From Kluyvera ascorbata ATCC 33433 (GTDB taxonomy: Bacteria > Pseudomonadota > Gammaproteobacteria > Enterobacterales > Enterobacteriaceae): DNA of 64,000 nucleotides. Position 1 is the first letter of the stretch; every line of letters begins with the position of its first letter. The notes beneath the pieces were generated by a model. The model was not told the origin of the DNA, did not search any database, and worked only from the letters and a program-made list of their open reading frames with translations. Below, in pieces: positions 30,751 through 39,531 of the stretch. A program made the translations under genes and the position numbers. The stretch spans positions 1 to 64,000 of the forward strand of contig NZ_JMPL01000001.1 of NCBI RefSeq assembly GCF_000735365.1. Reading direction: 5' to 3'.

Positions 30751-31094
30751 CAGATTGACTTAATATCCTGAAGCAGCGAGAGGTTCCCCTGCTGAATGAA
30801 GGAGAAGTTCACGTGGCTGCCTGCTTTTAGCTGATTAATCGCTTCGGTGGGCTCGGTGTAGGTAAAGCGCATGGTCATTGCCGGCCAGCCAATGGCGGGA
30901 ATGGCTTCGTGGGCGATAGTGATTTTTTTCGCCGTTTTATCCACCGACTGCACCACGCCGGTTCCCTGAATAACCGCCTGCTCGGCGTTCATCTCCATCA
31001 TCTGTCCATGTCCGTCATGCTGCATTTCGGCGGCCTGAACGCTCAGCGTCATCGCCATCAACATTCCGCCAACCAGCATCGTTACATTACGCAT
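30750..31094 (-). CDS. cusF: periplasmic Cu(I)/Ag(I) metallochaperone CusF
   Basis: 114-residue periplasmic protein with a signal peptide (to about AQA, residue 22). The OB-fold metal site is preserved: H in ITIAHEAIP, W in IGWPAMTMRF and the MTM pair, corresponding to E. coli CusF H36, W44, M47 and M49, where the tryptophan caps the Cu(I)/Ag(I) ion. The C-terminal NFSFIQQGNLSLLQDIK is near-identical. It delivers metal to CusB. The stop overlaps the cusB start by one base. Confidence 0.96.
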   Translation of the reverse strand: MRNVTMLVGGMLMAMTLSVQAAEMQHDGHGQMMEMNAEQAVIQGTGVVQSVDKTAKKITIAHEAIPAIGWPAMTMRFTYTEPTEAINQLKAGSHVNFSFIQQGNLSLLQDIKSI

Positions 31095-31118
31095 ATCGAG
31101 AATCTCCTGAATAAAGGG

Positions 31119-32504
31119 TTACGCTTTCCAGCCGCCACCCAGTGCGGTGAATAAATTAATTTCGTTAACCTGTTGGGAATAAATTAAATCGAGGATCGCC
31201 TGCTGCGTGGTGAAGATAGAGCGCTCGGCATCGAGCACTTCGATATAGCTCACCGCACCGCTGGCATATAATCCACGGGCGCGTTGCAGGGTAATTTGCA
31301 GCGAGGCTAAATAGCGCTGCTGCGCCACCAGCTGGCCTTCGATGCTTTCACGCAGCGACAGCGCATCCGCCACCGCTTTAAAAGCCGCCTGAATTTTCTG
31401 CTCGTAGTTCACCACCGCCTGACGCTGCTTCACGTTGGCGAGCGCCAGGTTGGCTTCGTTACGCCCGGCGTTGAAGATGGGTAGATCCACCTTCGGCACG
31501 AAGTTCCACATGCCGCTGGCCGCGTTGAACAGGCTGGAGAGCGATGAACTGCTGCTGGATATGCCGCTGGTTAACGTTATCGAGGGGAAGAAGGCCGCGC
31601 GGGCCACGCCGATATTGGCATCCGCCGCGCGTAGCTGGTGCTCGGCTTCCATGATATCGGGGCGCTGTAGCAGAATGGTCGACGGCAGGTTTGCCGGCAG
31701 CGGCACGGGTTTAACCGCTGCGCTATTGCGCTCACCGTCGTCGAGCGATGTGCTGTAGGTCCCCAGCAGCTGCTGCAACGTATGATTGGCCTGCGCCAGT
31801 TCACCTTCCCGCTGGGCGATATCCGCACGAGTGCTCTCAATGACCCCGCGCGCCTGCTCCAGCGCCAGTACGTTGGTGCTGCCGGTGACCAGCTGCTGTT
31901 CTACAAACGCGTAAGACTGCTGGTAGTTGCGCAGCGTCTCTTTGGCGATGGCTAACTGCGCGGCCAGCCGCCGCTGGTTGAAGTATCCCTGCGAGACGTT
32001 GGTCACCACCACAATTTGCGCCGCGCGCTGGGCGGCCTGGCTGGCGAAGAAGTTCTGCCTGTCCGCCTCGCTCATGTTTTTCAGCTTGCCGAAAAAGTCG
32101 AGTTCAAAGCTCAGATTCAACCCAGCGCTGTAGCTTTTGGCGGTGGCGTTTTTTCCCTGTAGGTCGCCTTCATAGCTGCCGCCCGTCGAGCCATCAAGCT
32201 GCGGGTAGCGCCCGGCATCGGTCACGTTGTACTGCGCACGCGCGGCTTCAACGTTCAGCACCGCCATGCGTAAATCACGGTTATTGTGCAGGGCGACGTC
32301 AATCAGACGCTTCGCCTGAGGGTCAACAAAGAAGGTTTGCCAGCCGGTCTCCTGCCACTGGCCGCCGGTTGGCACCAGCATGCCCTTCGCGAGTGAAAAC
32401 TGCTGCGGCACCACATTTGCTGGCGGCTGATAGTCCGGCGCCAGCGAAGTGCATCCGGCCAGAATAAACGCCATCACCAGCGTCAGTTGCTTTACTTTAA
32501 ACAT
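31119..32504 (-). CDS. cusC: outer-membrane channel lipoprotein CusC
   Basis: Outer-membrane factor of the CusCBA efflux system, TolC/NodT family. 461 residues (E. coli 457); signal peptide with lipobox ILAGC, lipidated at C18, then two outer-membrane efflux repeats with long helices (about 60-260 and 270-455), including LLQRPDIMEAEHQLRAA. First gene of cusCFBA, with AGGA before its ATG. A CusR box lies 84 bp upstream. Confidence 0.96.
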   Translation of the reverse strand: MFKVKQLTLVMAFILAGCTSLAPDYQPPANVVPQQFSLAKGMLVPTGGQWQETGWQTFFVDPQAKRLIDVALHNNRDLRMAVLNVEAARAQYNVTDAGRYPQLDGSTGGSYEGDLQGKNATAKSYSAGLNLSFELDFFGKLKNMSEADRQNFFASQAAQRAAQIVVVTNVSQGYFNQRRLAAQLAIAKETLRNYQQSYAFVEQQLVTGSTNVLALEQARGVIESTRADIAQREGELAQANHTLQQLLGTYSTSLDDGERNSAAVKPVPLPANLPSTILLQRPDIMEAEHQLRAADANIGVARAAFFPSITLTSGISSSSSSLSSLFNAASGMWNFVPKVDLPIFNAGRNEANLALANVKQRQAVVNYEQKIQAAFKAVADALSLRESIEGQLVAQQRYLASLQITLQRARGLYASGAVSYIEVLDAERSIFTTQQAILDLIYSQQVNEINLFTALGGGWKA

Positions 32505-32587
32505 GTCACGTCCTGTTCAGCCGAATCAAAAGAGGCTGGCTATGCGACTACTTTACGGAGGTGACTCTGTTTGCAACGTGACGGGTT

Positions 32588-32605
32588 AATGACAAAGCTG
32601 TCATT
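32588..32605. promoter_or_regulatory. CusR box upstream of cusC
   Basis: AATGACAA-AG-CTGTCATT matches the E. coli CusR/copper box (AATGACAA-N2-TTGTCATT) with one base difference. It lies in the cusC upstream region on the correct side for activation of cusCFBA. The rest of the 508-bp gap up to 33012 is AT-rich, presumably holding the promoter of the solute-binding gene; I see no further gene in it. Confidence 0.85.
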
Positions 32606-33012
32606 TAAGCGCAGCGACGCGTGATCGGTATGGCAAAAAATGAGCCGTCATAGCGGCGGGAAATAATAATGGGCGAATAAAACGCACATTTTCACTGCAA
32701 TATTCATTGGCGATCACGTTTTAGCGGAAAAAGGCTAGCTCGCTCACAGGTTTATTCTTTTCCCAGCCACCGGATATATTTAGCGGGAAACACCAACGTT
32801 AATATTTTCATGAAGTTATATTATTAAGAATAAACAGAGAGTTATTTTCCTTGTGAACCCGACCACATAATCATCTGATATTTCAGGAATCACATTTTCA
32901 AAACATTGTTTCATCCTCGTCCCACTCCTATCATCATTTCGTTCCTTTTTTCACCAATCCTTACCTCTGTTCAGGGATGGCAAATATCTACCGTAAAAAT
33001 CGGAGTCAATAT

Positions 33013-34299
33013 ATGCAATTCAAAACCAAAGCGCTGGGTTTGGCCCTGTTAATTAGCCTTTCACATAATGCCTTCAGCGAAGAACTGGATGTCTGGATCC
33101 GCGCCAGCAACGATTCAAAAGTGATTTACCAACAGCTGGCGGACCAGTTTAAAAAAGAGACCGGGATATCGATTAAATACTTCAACGCGGTAACCGATTT
33201 CGACCAGCGTCTGGCACGGGCGGCCACCGGCAACGCGCTGCCGGACGTGGTGTTTAACGATGCGATTATCGTCGGCCAGATGGTGCAGCTCGGCATCGTA
33301 GATGAAATCACGCCTGGCGAGTTAAAGGGCGGCGGCGATGTTTATGAGGCTGCGTGGAAATCCACCCAACTGCCGGACGGCAAATATTACGGCGTCCCGA
33401 CCTCCGCGCATACCTACGCGCTGTTTATCCGTCAGGACTGGCTGAATAAGCTCAACCTGAAAGCGCCTACCACCTGGGAGGAGCTGAAAAACGTGGCAAA
33501 GGCATTCACCCATGACGACCCGGACGGCAACGGTAAAAACGACACCTATGGCTTTACCATGCCGTTAGCCACCACTCGTGGCTACGCCAGTTCGTTCTCG
33601 TCGTCATATCTGTGGCAAGCGGGGGCGAACTACCTGGTCCCAACCCAGCCGGGGAAATTTAAAGCGGCGCTGGACAGCAAAGAGATGGTCACCGCGATGA
33701 CGTTTATGCGTGGAATGGTCTGTGAAGGGCTAGCGCAGCCGGGGGCAATTAACCACACCACCGCCGACGCCAACACCTCGTTCCGTTCGGGGCAGACCGG
33801 GATGTACTCTTCCGGCCCTTATCACATTGCGCTGTTCGATAAAGATCCTGGTAAAGAAACCTACACCGTTGTACCACCACCGGCTGGCCCCGGCGGCGCC
33901 ATCTCCATGGCGGAAGGCACCACGGCATTCCTGATGAAAACCAGCCAGCATAAAGCGGCGGCAAAGCGGTTCCTCGAGTTTTTGATCTCGCCAGAGGGGC
34001 AGAAGATCGGCATGGCGACCGACAGCGCGTCGATGCCGATCGTTCGCCTGCCGATTAACAAGACGCTAAACATCAAGGATTACCACGACGATCCGCGCTG
34101 GGAAGTGTTTGCGGAAACCTACGCCAAAGAGGGGCGCTACATGCCGCAGATCCCAAACTGGATCCCGGTGCGGCAAATCACCGCCGACGGCTTTAATAAA
34201 ATCTACGCCAGCTGCGATGGCGATATTCCCGCCGTACTGAAGGAGATCAACGGCAAGGTGAACGAGGAGTTGAAGCGCCAGAACGCGTGGGCAGAGTAG
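33013..34299 (+). CDS. extracellular (sugar-type) ABC solute-binding protein, orphan
   Basis: Periplasmic binding protein of the SBP_bac_1/8 (carbohydrate/glycerol-3-phosphate) type. From ATG 33013 (GGAG 7 nt upstream) it is 428 residues with a Sec signal peptide ending near NAFS (about residue 22). Family features: mature start LDVWIRASNDSKVIYQQLADQF, APTTWEELKNVAKAF (about 141-155), calcium-loop-like DDPDGNGKNDTYGF, and EGTTAFLMKTS. No permease or ATPase gene is present in the neighbourhood. It stands between the divergent cusCFBA and cusRS, each with a CusR box. Ligand unknown; a sugar, polyol or metal-complex role can only be guessed. Confidence 0.85.
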   Translation: MQFKTKALGLALLISLSHNAFSEELDVWIRASNDSKVIYQQLADQFKKETGISIKYFNAVTDFDQRLARAATGNALPDVVFNDAIIVGQMVQLGIVDEITPGELKGGGDVYEAAWKSTQLPDGKYYGVPTSAHTYALFIRQDWLNKLNLKAPTTWEELKNVAKAFTHDDPDGNGKNDTYGFTMPLATTRGYASSFSSSYLWQAGANYLVPTQPGKFKAALDSKEMVTAMTFMRGMVCEGLAQPGAINHTTADANTSFRSGQTGMYSSGPYHIALFDKDPGKETYTVVPPPAGPGGAISMAEGTTAFLMKTSQHKAAAKRFLEFLISPEGQKIGMATDSASMPIVRLPINKTLNIKDYHDDPRWEVFAETYAKEGRYMPQIPNWIPVRQITADGFNKIYASCDGDIPAVLKEINGKVNEELKRQNAWAE

Positions 34300-34322
34300 C
34301 CCGGACGAGGTGGGCTACGATG

Positions 34323-34354
34323 GCCTTAAATGACAATGCTGTCATTTAAGGCCT
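34323..34354. promoter_or_regulatory. CusR box within a 32-bp perfect palindrome upstream of cusR
   Basis: The box AATGACAA-TG-CTGTCATT (34329-34346) is extended to 14-bp perfect arms (GGCCTTAAATGACA / TGTCATTTAAGGCC) around a 4-nt centre. It lies between the binding-protein gene and cusR, so it can control cusRS. As RNA it would also form a stable hairpin after the binding-protein gene. Confidence 0.85.
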
Positions 34355-34419
34355 CGGTCGTTGCCATCAACGTTCGCTCCATTAGAATGGCTCCATCACG
34401 CAGCGGCGATGGAGGGCAG

Positions 34420-35103
34420 ATGAAAATTCTGGTGGTGGAAGATGAGATCAAAACGGGCGAGTACCTGGCAAAGGGGCTGACGGAGGCGGGCTTTGTGGTG
34501 GACCACACCGACAACGGCCTCAACGGTTATCACCTGGCGATGACCGCCGATTACGACCTGATTGTGCTGGATATTATGCTGCCTGACGTCAACGGCTGGG
34601 ATATTGTTCGCATGCTCCGTGCCGCTAACAAAGGCATGCCGATTCTGCTGCTCACCGCGCTCGGTACTATTGAACACCGCGTAAAAGGGCTAGAGCTGGG
34701 CGCTGATGATTATCTGGTGAAACCCTTCGCCTTCGCCGAGCTTCTGGCGCGCGTTCGGACGCTGCTGCGCCGCGGAGCCGCGGTGATAGTGGAAAGTCAG
34801 CTACAGGTTGCCGACCTGACCCTCGACCGCGTCTCCCGTAAAGTCACGCGCGGCGACACCCGCATCACGTTGACCAGTAAAGAGTTTACGCTGCTAGAGT
34901 TCTTTCTGCGCCATCAGGGCGAGGTGCTGCCACGTTCACTGATAGCCTCCCAGGTCTGGGATATGAATTTCGACAGCGACACCAACGCCATCGACGTTGC
35001 CATCAAGCGCCTGCGCGCCAAAATGGATAACGATTTTACGCCGAAGCTGATTCAGACAGTACGCGGCGTGGGCTACGTGCTTGAGGTTCGCGATGAAGGC
35101 TAA
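34420..35103 (+). CDS. cusR: copper/silver response regulator CusR
   Basis: OmpR-family response regulator, 227 residues like E. coli CusR and very similar over its length. Receiver domain with acidic pair E7/D8 (VVEDE), phospho-acceptor D51 (LDIMLPD) and K in VKPFAF; C-terminal winged helix with [23 protein letters not shown]. When phosphorylated by CusS it activates cusCFBA through the CusR box. Start at ATG 34420 (GGAGG upstream); the in-frame extension upstream runs through the operator and is rejected. It overlaps cusS by 11 nt. Confidence 0.96.
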   Translation: MKILVVEDEIKTGEYLAKGLTEAGFVVDHTDNGLNGYHLAMTADYDLIVLDIMLPDVNGWDIVRMLRAANKGMPILLLTALGTIEHRVKGLELGADDYLVKPFAFAELLARVRTLLRRGAAVIVESQLQVADLTLDRVSRKVTRGDTRITLTSKEFTLLEFFLRHQGEVLPRSLIASQVWDMNFDSDTNAIDVAIKRLRAKMDNDFTPKLIQTVRGVGYVLEVRDEG

Positions 35104-36538
35104 CGCGCGCCGCCGCCCGTTCTCGCTGGCTACCCGCCTGACCTTTTTCATCAGCCTGGCGACCATTATCGCGTTTGCCGCCTTCACCGGGATGATGCTG
35201 TATTCGGTGGAAAAACACTTCGCCGAGCAGGATGTGAACGACCTGAAGCAGGTGAACGCGACGCTTAACGCGCAGCTCACCGCTCCGGATACGCCGGAAG
35301 CCGAGAAAATGGCCAACGTCCAGAGCGCGCTGGCGGGGTATCGCAATATTGTCGTGCTGCTGAGAAGCGAAGATAACCCGCAGCTTTACCGCTCGCCGGC
35401 CGGACCCGATCTGTCGCCGATCTTTGCATCTCCCCAGTTTTCGCAGGCGTTGAAATCTCAACGCATGTTCCGCTGGGTTGGCAGCAGTATGCCTGCGATG
35501 GCAGGCCATGAGGCCAGCGCTATGTCGACGACGACCTACCGGGTTATCGCGTCAACGATTCAGAGCGATAGCCATCGCTACACGCTGCTCACCGCGCTGT
35601 CGATAGACTTCCATCTGCACTATCTCAAAGAACTCAAGCGCAACCTGATGATGATCGCCGCCGTCATCAGCCTGCTTATCGTGGTGATCGTGCTGATCGC
35701 GGTACGTAAAGGCCACCAGCCGCTGCGCGACGTCAGCCTGGAGATCAAAAATATCACCTCGGAAAATCTCGACGTGCGGCTGGATCCCACGCGGGTACCG
35801 ATCGAGCTGGAGCAACTGGTTATCTCGTTTAACCAGATGATCGGCCGGATCGAAGACGTGTTCCGTCGTCAGGCCAACTTCTCCGCCGATATCGCCCATG
35901 AAATTCGCACGCCAATCACCAACCTGGTGACCCAGACTGAAATCGCCTTAAGCCATCCGCGCACGGTGAAAGAGCTGGAAGACGTGCTCTACTCCAGCCT
36001 CGAAGAGTACAACCGGATGGCAAAAATGGTCAGCGACATGCTGTTTCTGGCGCAGGCGGATGAAAATCTGTTGGTGCCGGAGAGCGTACCGCTGGATCTA
36101 CAAACCGAAACCATAAAGGTATTTGAGTTCTTCGAAGCCTGGGCGGAAGAGCGCGACGTGGCGCTCCGCTTTGTCGGGCAGCCGTCGCTGGTGATGGGCG
36201 ATCCGCTGATGATCCGCCGGGTGATCAACAACCTGCTCTCCAACGCTATTCGCTACACTCCACGCGGAATGTCGGTGACCGTGCAGGTGAGCTCGCAGGA
36301 CGATAAGGTTATCTACAGCGTGGAAAATCCGGGGACGCCGATTTCAGACGAGCATCTGCCGCGCCTGTTCGATCGCTTCTACCGGGTTGATCCTTCACGG
36401 CAGCGGAAAGGGGAAAACAGCGGGATTGGGCTGGCTATCGTGAAGTCGATTATTCGCGCCCATCACGGGAAGATTAGCGTGACGTCCGATACCGTCGCCA
36501 CGCGCTTTATCATTGAATTGCCAAAACTGAAGGTTTAG
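35093..36538 (+). CDS. cusS: copper/silver sensor histidine kinase CusS
   Basis: Membrane sensor kinase, 481 residues (E. coli 480). Two membrane helices (about 13-38 and 184-205) flank a periplasmic sensor. H42, F43 and H176, reported as metal ligands in E. coli CusS, are at the same positions (KHFAEQD, FHLHY); the M133 region is Met/His-containing ([14 protein letters not shown]) but diverged. A HAMP segment, the H box [12 protein letters not shown] (H269), and N/G boxes ([23 protein letters not shown]) follow. ATG 35093 overlaps the end of cusR; a TTG four codons earlier is in frame. Confidence 0.95.
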   Translation: MKANARRRPFSLATRLTFFISLATIIAFAAFTGMMLYSVEKHFAEQDVNDLKQVNATLNAQLTAPDTPEAEKMANVQSALAGYRNIVVLLRSEDNPQLYRSPAGPDLSPIFASPQFSQALKSQRMFRWVGSSMPAMAGHEASAMSTTTYRVIASTIQSDSHRYTLLTALSIDFHLHYLKELKRNLMMIAAVISLLIVVIVLIAVRKGHQPLRDVSLEIKNITSENLDVRLDPTRVPIELEQLVISFNQMIGRIEDVFRRQANFSADIAHEIRTPITNLVTQTEIALSHPRTVKELEDVLYSSLEEYNRMAKMVSDMLFLAQADENLLVPESVPLDLQTETIKVFEFFEAWAEERDVALRFVGQPSLVMGDPLMIRRVINNLLSNAIRYTPRGMSVTVQVSSQDDKVIYSVENPGTPISDEHLPRLFDRFYRVDPSRQRKGENSGIGLAIVKSIIRAHHGKISVTSDTVATRFIIELPKLKV

Positions 36539-36960
36539 TCGCGCAGCCAGTGCAGCTTCTTGCCGAAGCCGAGGGTGTTATCGGTGAACTTCAGTTCATC
36601 AAGGCGCAGTTCCCACACCGGCGCGGAGAGCATCCGGGCAACGGGAAAGCGTTTGACGTAGAGCGCGCGTTTTTCTTCGGCTTCTTCACCGCTCAGCAGG
36701 CGAATTTCCCCCTTGAACTGCACGCCGCGAATCAGCGCGACGGTCTTTGGCTGGCCGTTGATTGTGCCCGCCACCGGCGCCCGTTGGCCCGTCATCTGAC
36801 CGTGGCGGGTGGTCTCTTCACTTAGTAGGTAAAACGCTACGCGCTGGGGGTCATACACGTAGAACGCGTTCGCGCACCACAGCTCGCCTTCCTTCGCCAC
36901 GCACCAGCTGACAACGTGTTGTTTTGCCAGCCAGCGGCTAATGGCAGTGAGGGTTTCCAT
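36535..36960 (-). CDS. yhbP: UPF0306 family protein YhbP
   Basis: 141 residues, E. coli YhbP 147. The pattern of a pyridoxamine-5'-phosphate-oxidase-like split barrel is visible ([42 protein letters not shown]), suggesting a flavin-binding fold, but no function is established. Convergent with cusS, overlapping its stop by four bases, and divergent from yhbQ (54 bp apart). It marks the return to the conserved E. coli gene order after the cus insertion. Confidence 0.9.
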   Translation of the reverse strand: METLTAISRWLAKQHVVSWCVAKEGELWCANAFYVYDPQRVAFYLLSEETTRHGQMTGQRAPVAGTINGQPKTVALIRGVQFKGEIRLLSGEEAEEKRALYVKRFPVARMLSAPVWELRLDELKFTDNTLGFGKKLHWLRD

Positions 36961-37014
36961 CTGTTCTCTCCGTTATGCTATGGTGCGTTCACACACATAG
37001 ACAGGTTGCCGCAC

Positions 37015-37299
37015 GTGCGTTGGTTTCTGTATCTCGTCCGTACCGAGGACGACAAATTGTATACCGGTATCACTACCGACGTTGAACGACGGTTCCACCA
37101 GCATCAAAGCGGTAAAGGGGCGAAAGCGCTGCGCGGCAAAGGCGAACTGCGCCTGGCGTTTTCCGGTGAGGTCGGCGAGCACTCGCTGGCGCTGCGCCTC
37201 GAGTATCGCATTAAGCAGCTAACGAAGCGCCAGAAAGAGCGCCTCGTTGCCGGTGACGGTTCATTCGAAACGTTACTGAGCAGCCTTAAACACGATTGA
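37015..37299 (+). CDS. yhbQ: GIY-YIG nuclease-like protein YhbQ
   Basis: Small GIY-YIG-domain protein, 94 residues from GTG 37015 (E. coli 100). The core is intact: [20 protein letters not shown] (GIY-YIG variant LYL...YTGIT), R in VERRFHQH, and KGAKALRG, plus E of [10 protein letters not shown]. This family has been proposed to act on damaged DNA; the role is not settled. The open frame continues upstream but lacks a good start, and GTG matches the E. coli N-terminus. It overlaps the convergent yhbS by 14 bases. Confidence 0.88.
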   Translation: MRWFLYLVRTEDDKLYTGITTDVERRFHQHQSGKGAKALRGKGELRLAFSGEVGEHSLALRLEYRIKQLTKRQKERLVAGDGSFETLLSSLKHD

Positions 37300-37789
37300 A
37301 GTGGTCAGAATACTCCACCAGCCCGTGAACGCCGTTCAGCGCATCGTCCGCCAGACGATGTACCATAAACGCGTCTTCGGTGCCCGGCCAACGGCAGCGC
37401 AGATCGTACTGTGCCGCACGCTCAAAGCCGAAACGACCGTAAAGTTCAGGTTCACCCAGCGTCACTACCGCCGCGTAGCCAAATTCATTCAGTGAATCCA
37501 GCCCTTCATAGACCAGCTGACGCGCCAGCCCCTGACCGCGGTATTCTTCGTCAACCGCCAGCGGAGCCAGGCCCACCCACTGCAGCTCTTCACCTTCAAT
37601 GCTGACCGGGCTAAAGGCCACATAGCCCACGACGTGACCTTCATCGTCCGTCGCGACCAGCCCGAGCGTGATCAAGCCATCTTCACGCAGCTCGCGCACC
37701 AGATTGGCTTCACCGTCACGCTTAAAGGTTCGACGCAGCAGCGCGTCGATGCCCGGCGCATCAATTCCAATTTCTACTCGAATCAGCAT
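37286..37789 (-). CDS. yhbS: GNAT N-acetyltransferase YhbS
   Basis: 167 residues, E. coli length. GNAT fold: the acetyl-CoA-binding motif A is seen as [21 protein letters not shown] (R/QxxGxG/A pattern, about 77-97), followed by [18 protein letters not shown]. coli YhbS is a putative acetyltransferase, reported to act in RNA-linked regulation; the substrate is uncertain. It overlaps ubiT by seven bases at its start and lies downstream of it. Confidence 0.9.
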   Translation of the reverse strand: MLIRVEIGIDAPGIDALLRRTFKRDGEANLVRELREDGLITLGLVATDDEGHVVGYVAFSPVSIEGEELQWVGLAPLAVDEEYRGQGLARQLVYEGLDSLNEFGYAAVVTLGEPELYGRFGFERAAQYDLRCRWPGTEDAFMVHRLADDALNGVHGLVEYSDHFNRV

Positions 37790-38307
37790 GGCTCACCTAC
37801 CGATGTATGTTTAGTTTCTGATGGTGATTTTAGGCCAGCCTCAACGAAATCGGCCAGCTGCATCAGCATCATGCGCAGCGCCTTTGGCATCTGCTCAAGC
37901 TCAATGGCATCCATCAGGTTTTTGACATAGAGACCCAGCTCCGTGTCCCCTTCAATCACCAGCCGGCGCTGGAAGAAGAGCGTATCCGGGTCCTGTTTGC
38001 GCGCGGCGATCATTAACAGATCGCTGGCATCCGCGCTGAAGCTCACGTCCGCCTGAGCGGCGTCGCTGACAACCAAGCGCCCGTTCTCAACGGAGGTAAA
38101 CCAGGTGAGGCCGATATCACGCACCTCAATACTCAGCCAGCGGCCATCGAGAAAATCCAGTTCACCGTCATCCAGCGCCTGGCGGAACTGCCAGCTTAGT
38201 ACCTGCTGAAGGACCTGCCGTTTAAGCGCGAACGGCGTGAATTTCACCGGAACGCTCATCAGAGTCGGTGCGACATGGACCAGACGTGAACGCAGTTTAT
38301 CCAACAC
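37783..38307 (-). CDS. ubiT: ubiquinone anaerobic biosynthesis accessory factor UbiT (YhbT)
   Basis: Lipid-binding SCP2-domain protein needed, with UbiU and UbiV, for oxygen-independent ubiquinone synthesis. 174 residues, E. coli length. SCP2 features: FALKRQVLQQVLSWQFRQAL, WLSIEVRDIGLTWF and VIEGDTELGLYVKNLMDAIE. The start codon is GTG at 38307, matching the E. coli N-terminus MLDKLRSR. Divergent from ubiU, sharing a 220-bp regulatory gap. Confidence 0.94.
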   Translation of the reverse strand: MLDKLRSRLVHVAPTLMSVPVKFTPFALKRQVLQQVLSWQFRQALDDGELDFLDGRWLSIEVRDIGLTWFTSVENGRLVVSDAAQADVSFSADASDLLMIAARKQDPDTLFFQRRLVIEGDTELGLYVKNLMDAIELEQMPKALRMMLMQLADFVEAGLKSPSETKHTSVGEPC

Positions 38308-38358
38308 AAGCTTTACTCCCTGAATGCAATAGTTCCGTTATTTTGCCATATCAGTTAA

Positions 38359-38392
38359 ACGACATAGCGGCGTAAATCAACAATTATGTCGT
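38359..38392. promoter_or_regulatory. inverted repeat in the ubiT-ubiU divergent gap
   Basis: 8-bp perfect arms ACGACATA / TATGTCGT with an 18-bp spacer lie in the shared upstream region. In E. coli these genes respond to oxygen through FNR. I see an ATCAA half-site near 38416-38420 but no complete FNR palindrome. The repeat is seen; its role is unknown. Confidence 0.35.
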
Positions 38393-38527
38393 GAGGTAGA
38401 GGGATTATTGGCGTCATCAATACGCTTTTGTCTGCCTCAAATCAAAAATGATTAGCGATAGGTTAACTAAAATCTCCATTCATTAACAATAATGCGCCCC
38501 AGCCGGGCCGCAAACTCAGGAAGAATT

Positions 38528-39523
38528 ATGGAGTTGCTCTGCCCTGCCGGAAACCTTCCGGCGCTTAAGGCGGCTATCGAAAACGGTGCCGATGCGGTGT
38601 ATATCGGGCTGAAGGACGACACTAACGCCCGCCATTTCGCCGGTCTGAACTTCACCGAGAAAAAGCTGCAGGAAGCGGTGAACTTCGTACACCAGCATAA
38701 ACGTAAGCTGCACATCGCGATCAATACTTTTGCGCACCCGGACGGCTACGTCCGCTGGCAGCGTGCCGTAGATATGGCCGCCCAGCTGGGTGCCGACGCC
38801 CTTATCCTCGCCGACCTCGCCATGCTTGAGTATGCCGCAGAGCGCTACCCGCATATTGAGCGTCATGTCTCCGTTCAGGCATCGGCGACCAATGAAGAGG
38901 CGATTAATTTCTACCATCGCAACTTTGACGTGGCCCGCGTAGTACTGCCGCGCGTACTTTCTATTCATCAGGTGAAACAGTTAGCCCGCGTCACGCCGGT
39001 GCCGCTGGAGGTGTTCGCCTTTGGTAGCCTGTGCATCATGGCCGAAGGCCGCTGCTACCTCTCCTCTTATCTGACCGGTGAGTCACCAAATACCGTCGGC
39101 GCCTGTTCGCCTGCGCGCTACGTTCGCTGGCAGCAAACCCCACAGGGGCTAGAGTCTCGCCTTAATGAAGTGCTGATCGACCGTTATCAGGACGGCGAAA
39201 ACGCGGGCTACCCGACGCTGTGTAAAGGTCGTTATCTGGTCGACGGCGAGCGCTATCACGCGCTGGAAGAGCCAACCAGCCTTAACACGCTGGAGCTGCT
39301 GCCGGAGCTGCTGGCCGCCAATATTGCCTCGGTGAAAATCGAAGGCCGTCAGCGTAGCCCGGCGTACGTCAGCCAGGTGGCAAAAGTGTGGCGTCAGGCG
39401 ATCGATCGCTGCATGGCGGACCCGCAGAACTTTGCCCCGCAGGCGGCGTGGATGGAAACGCTCGGATCGATGTCGGAAGGCACTCAGACCACACTTGGCG
39501 CATATCACCGTAAATGGCAGTAG
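38528..39523 (+). CDS. ubiU: O2-independent ubiquinone hydroxylation protein UbiU (YhbU)
   Basis: Fe-S protein of the peptidase U32 family that works with UbiV to hydroxylate the ubiquinone ring without oxygen. 331 residues from ATG 38528 (AGGAAG upstream), E. coli length. N-terminal MELLCPAGNLPALKAAIENG; cysteines of the 4Fe-4S site in FGSLCIMAEGRCYLSSYLTG (C169 and C176 region), and further cysteines at GACSPARY and TLCKGRY. Followed after 8 nt by ubiV. Confidence 0.95.
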   Translation: MELLCPAGNLPALKAAIENGADAVYIGLKDDTNARHFAGLNFTEKKLQEAVNFVHQHKRKLHIAINTFAHPDGYVRWQRAVDMAAQLGADALILADLAMLEYAAERYPHIERHVSVQASATNEEAINFYHRNFDVARVVLPRVLSIHQVKQLARVTPVPLEVFAFGSLCIMAEGRCYLSSYLTGESPNTVGACSPARYVRWQQTPQGLESRLNEVLIDRYQDGENAGYPTLCKGRYLVDGERYHALEEPTSLNTLELLPELLAANIASVKIEGRQRSPAYVSQVAKVWRQAIDRCMADPQNFAPQAAWMETLGSMSEGTQTTLGAYHRKWQ

Positions 39524-39531
39524 GAACAGCA

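Noticed and set aside
34299-34325. REP element after the solute-binding protein gene
   Set aside because: TAGCCCGGACGAGGTGGGCTA resembles half of a REP but lacks the second stem; not enough to call.
34330-34419. N-terminal extension of CusR by 30 residues
   Set aside because: It covers the CusR operator palindrome and precedes a strong GGAGG-ATG start that gives the exact E. coli length.
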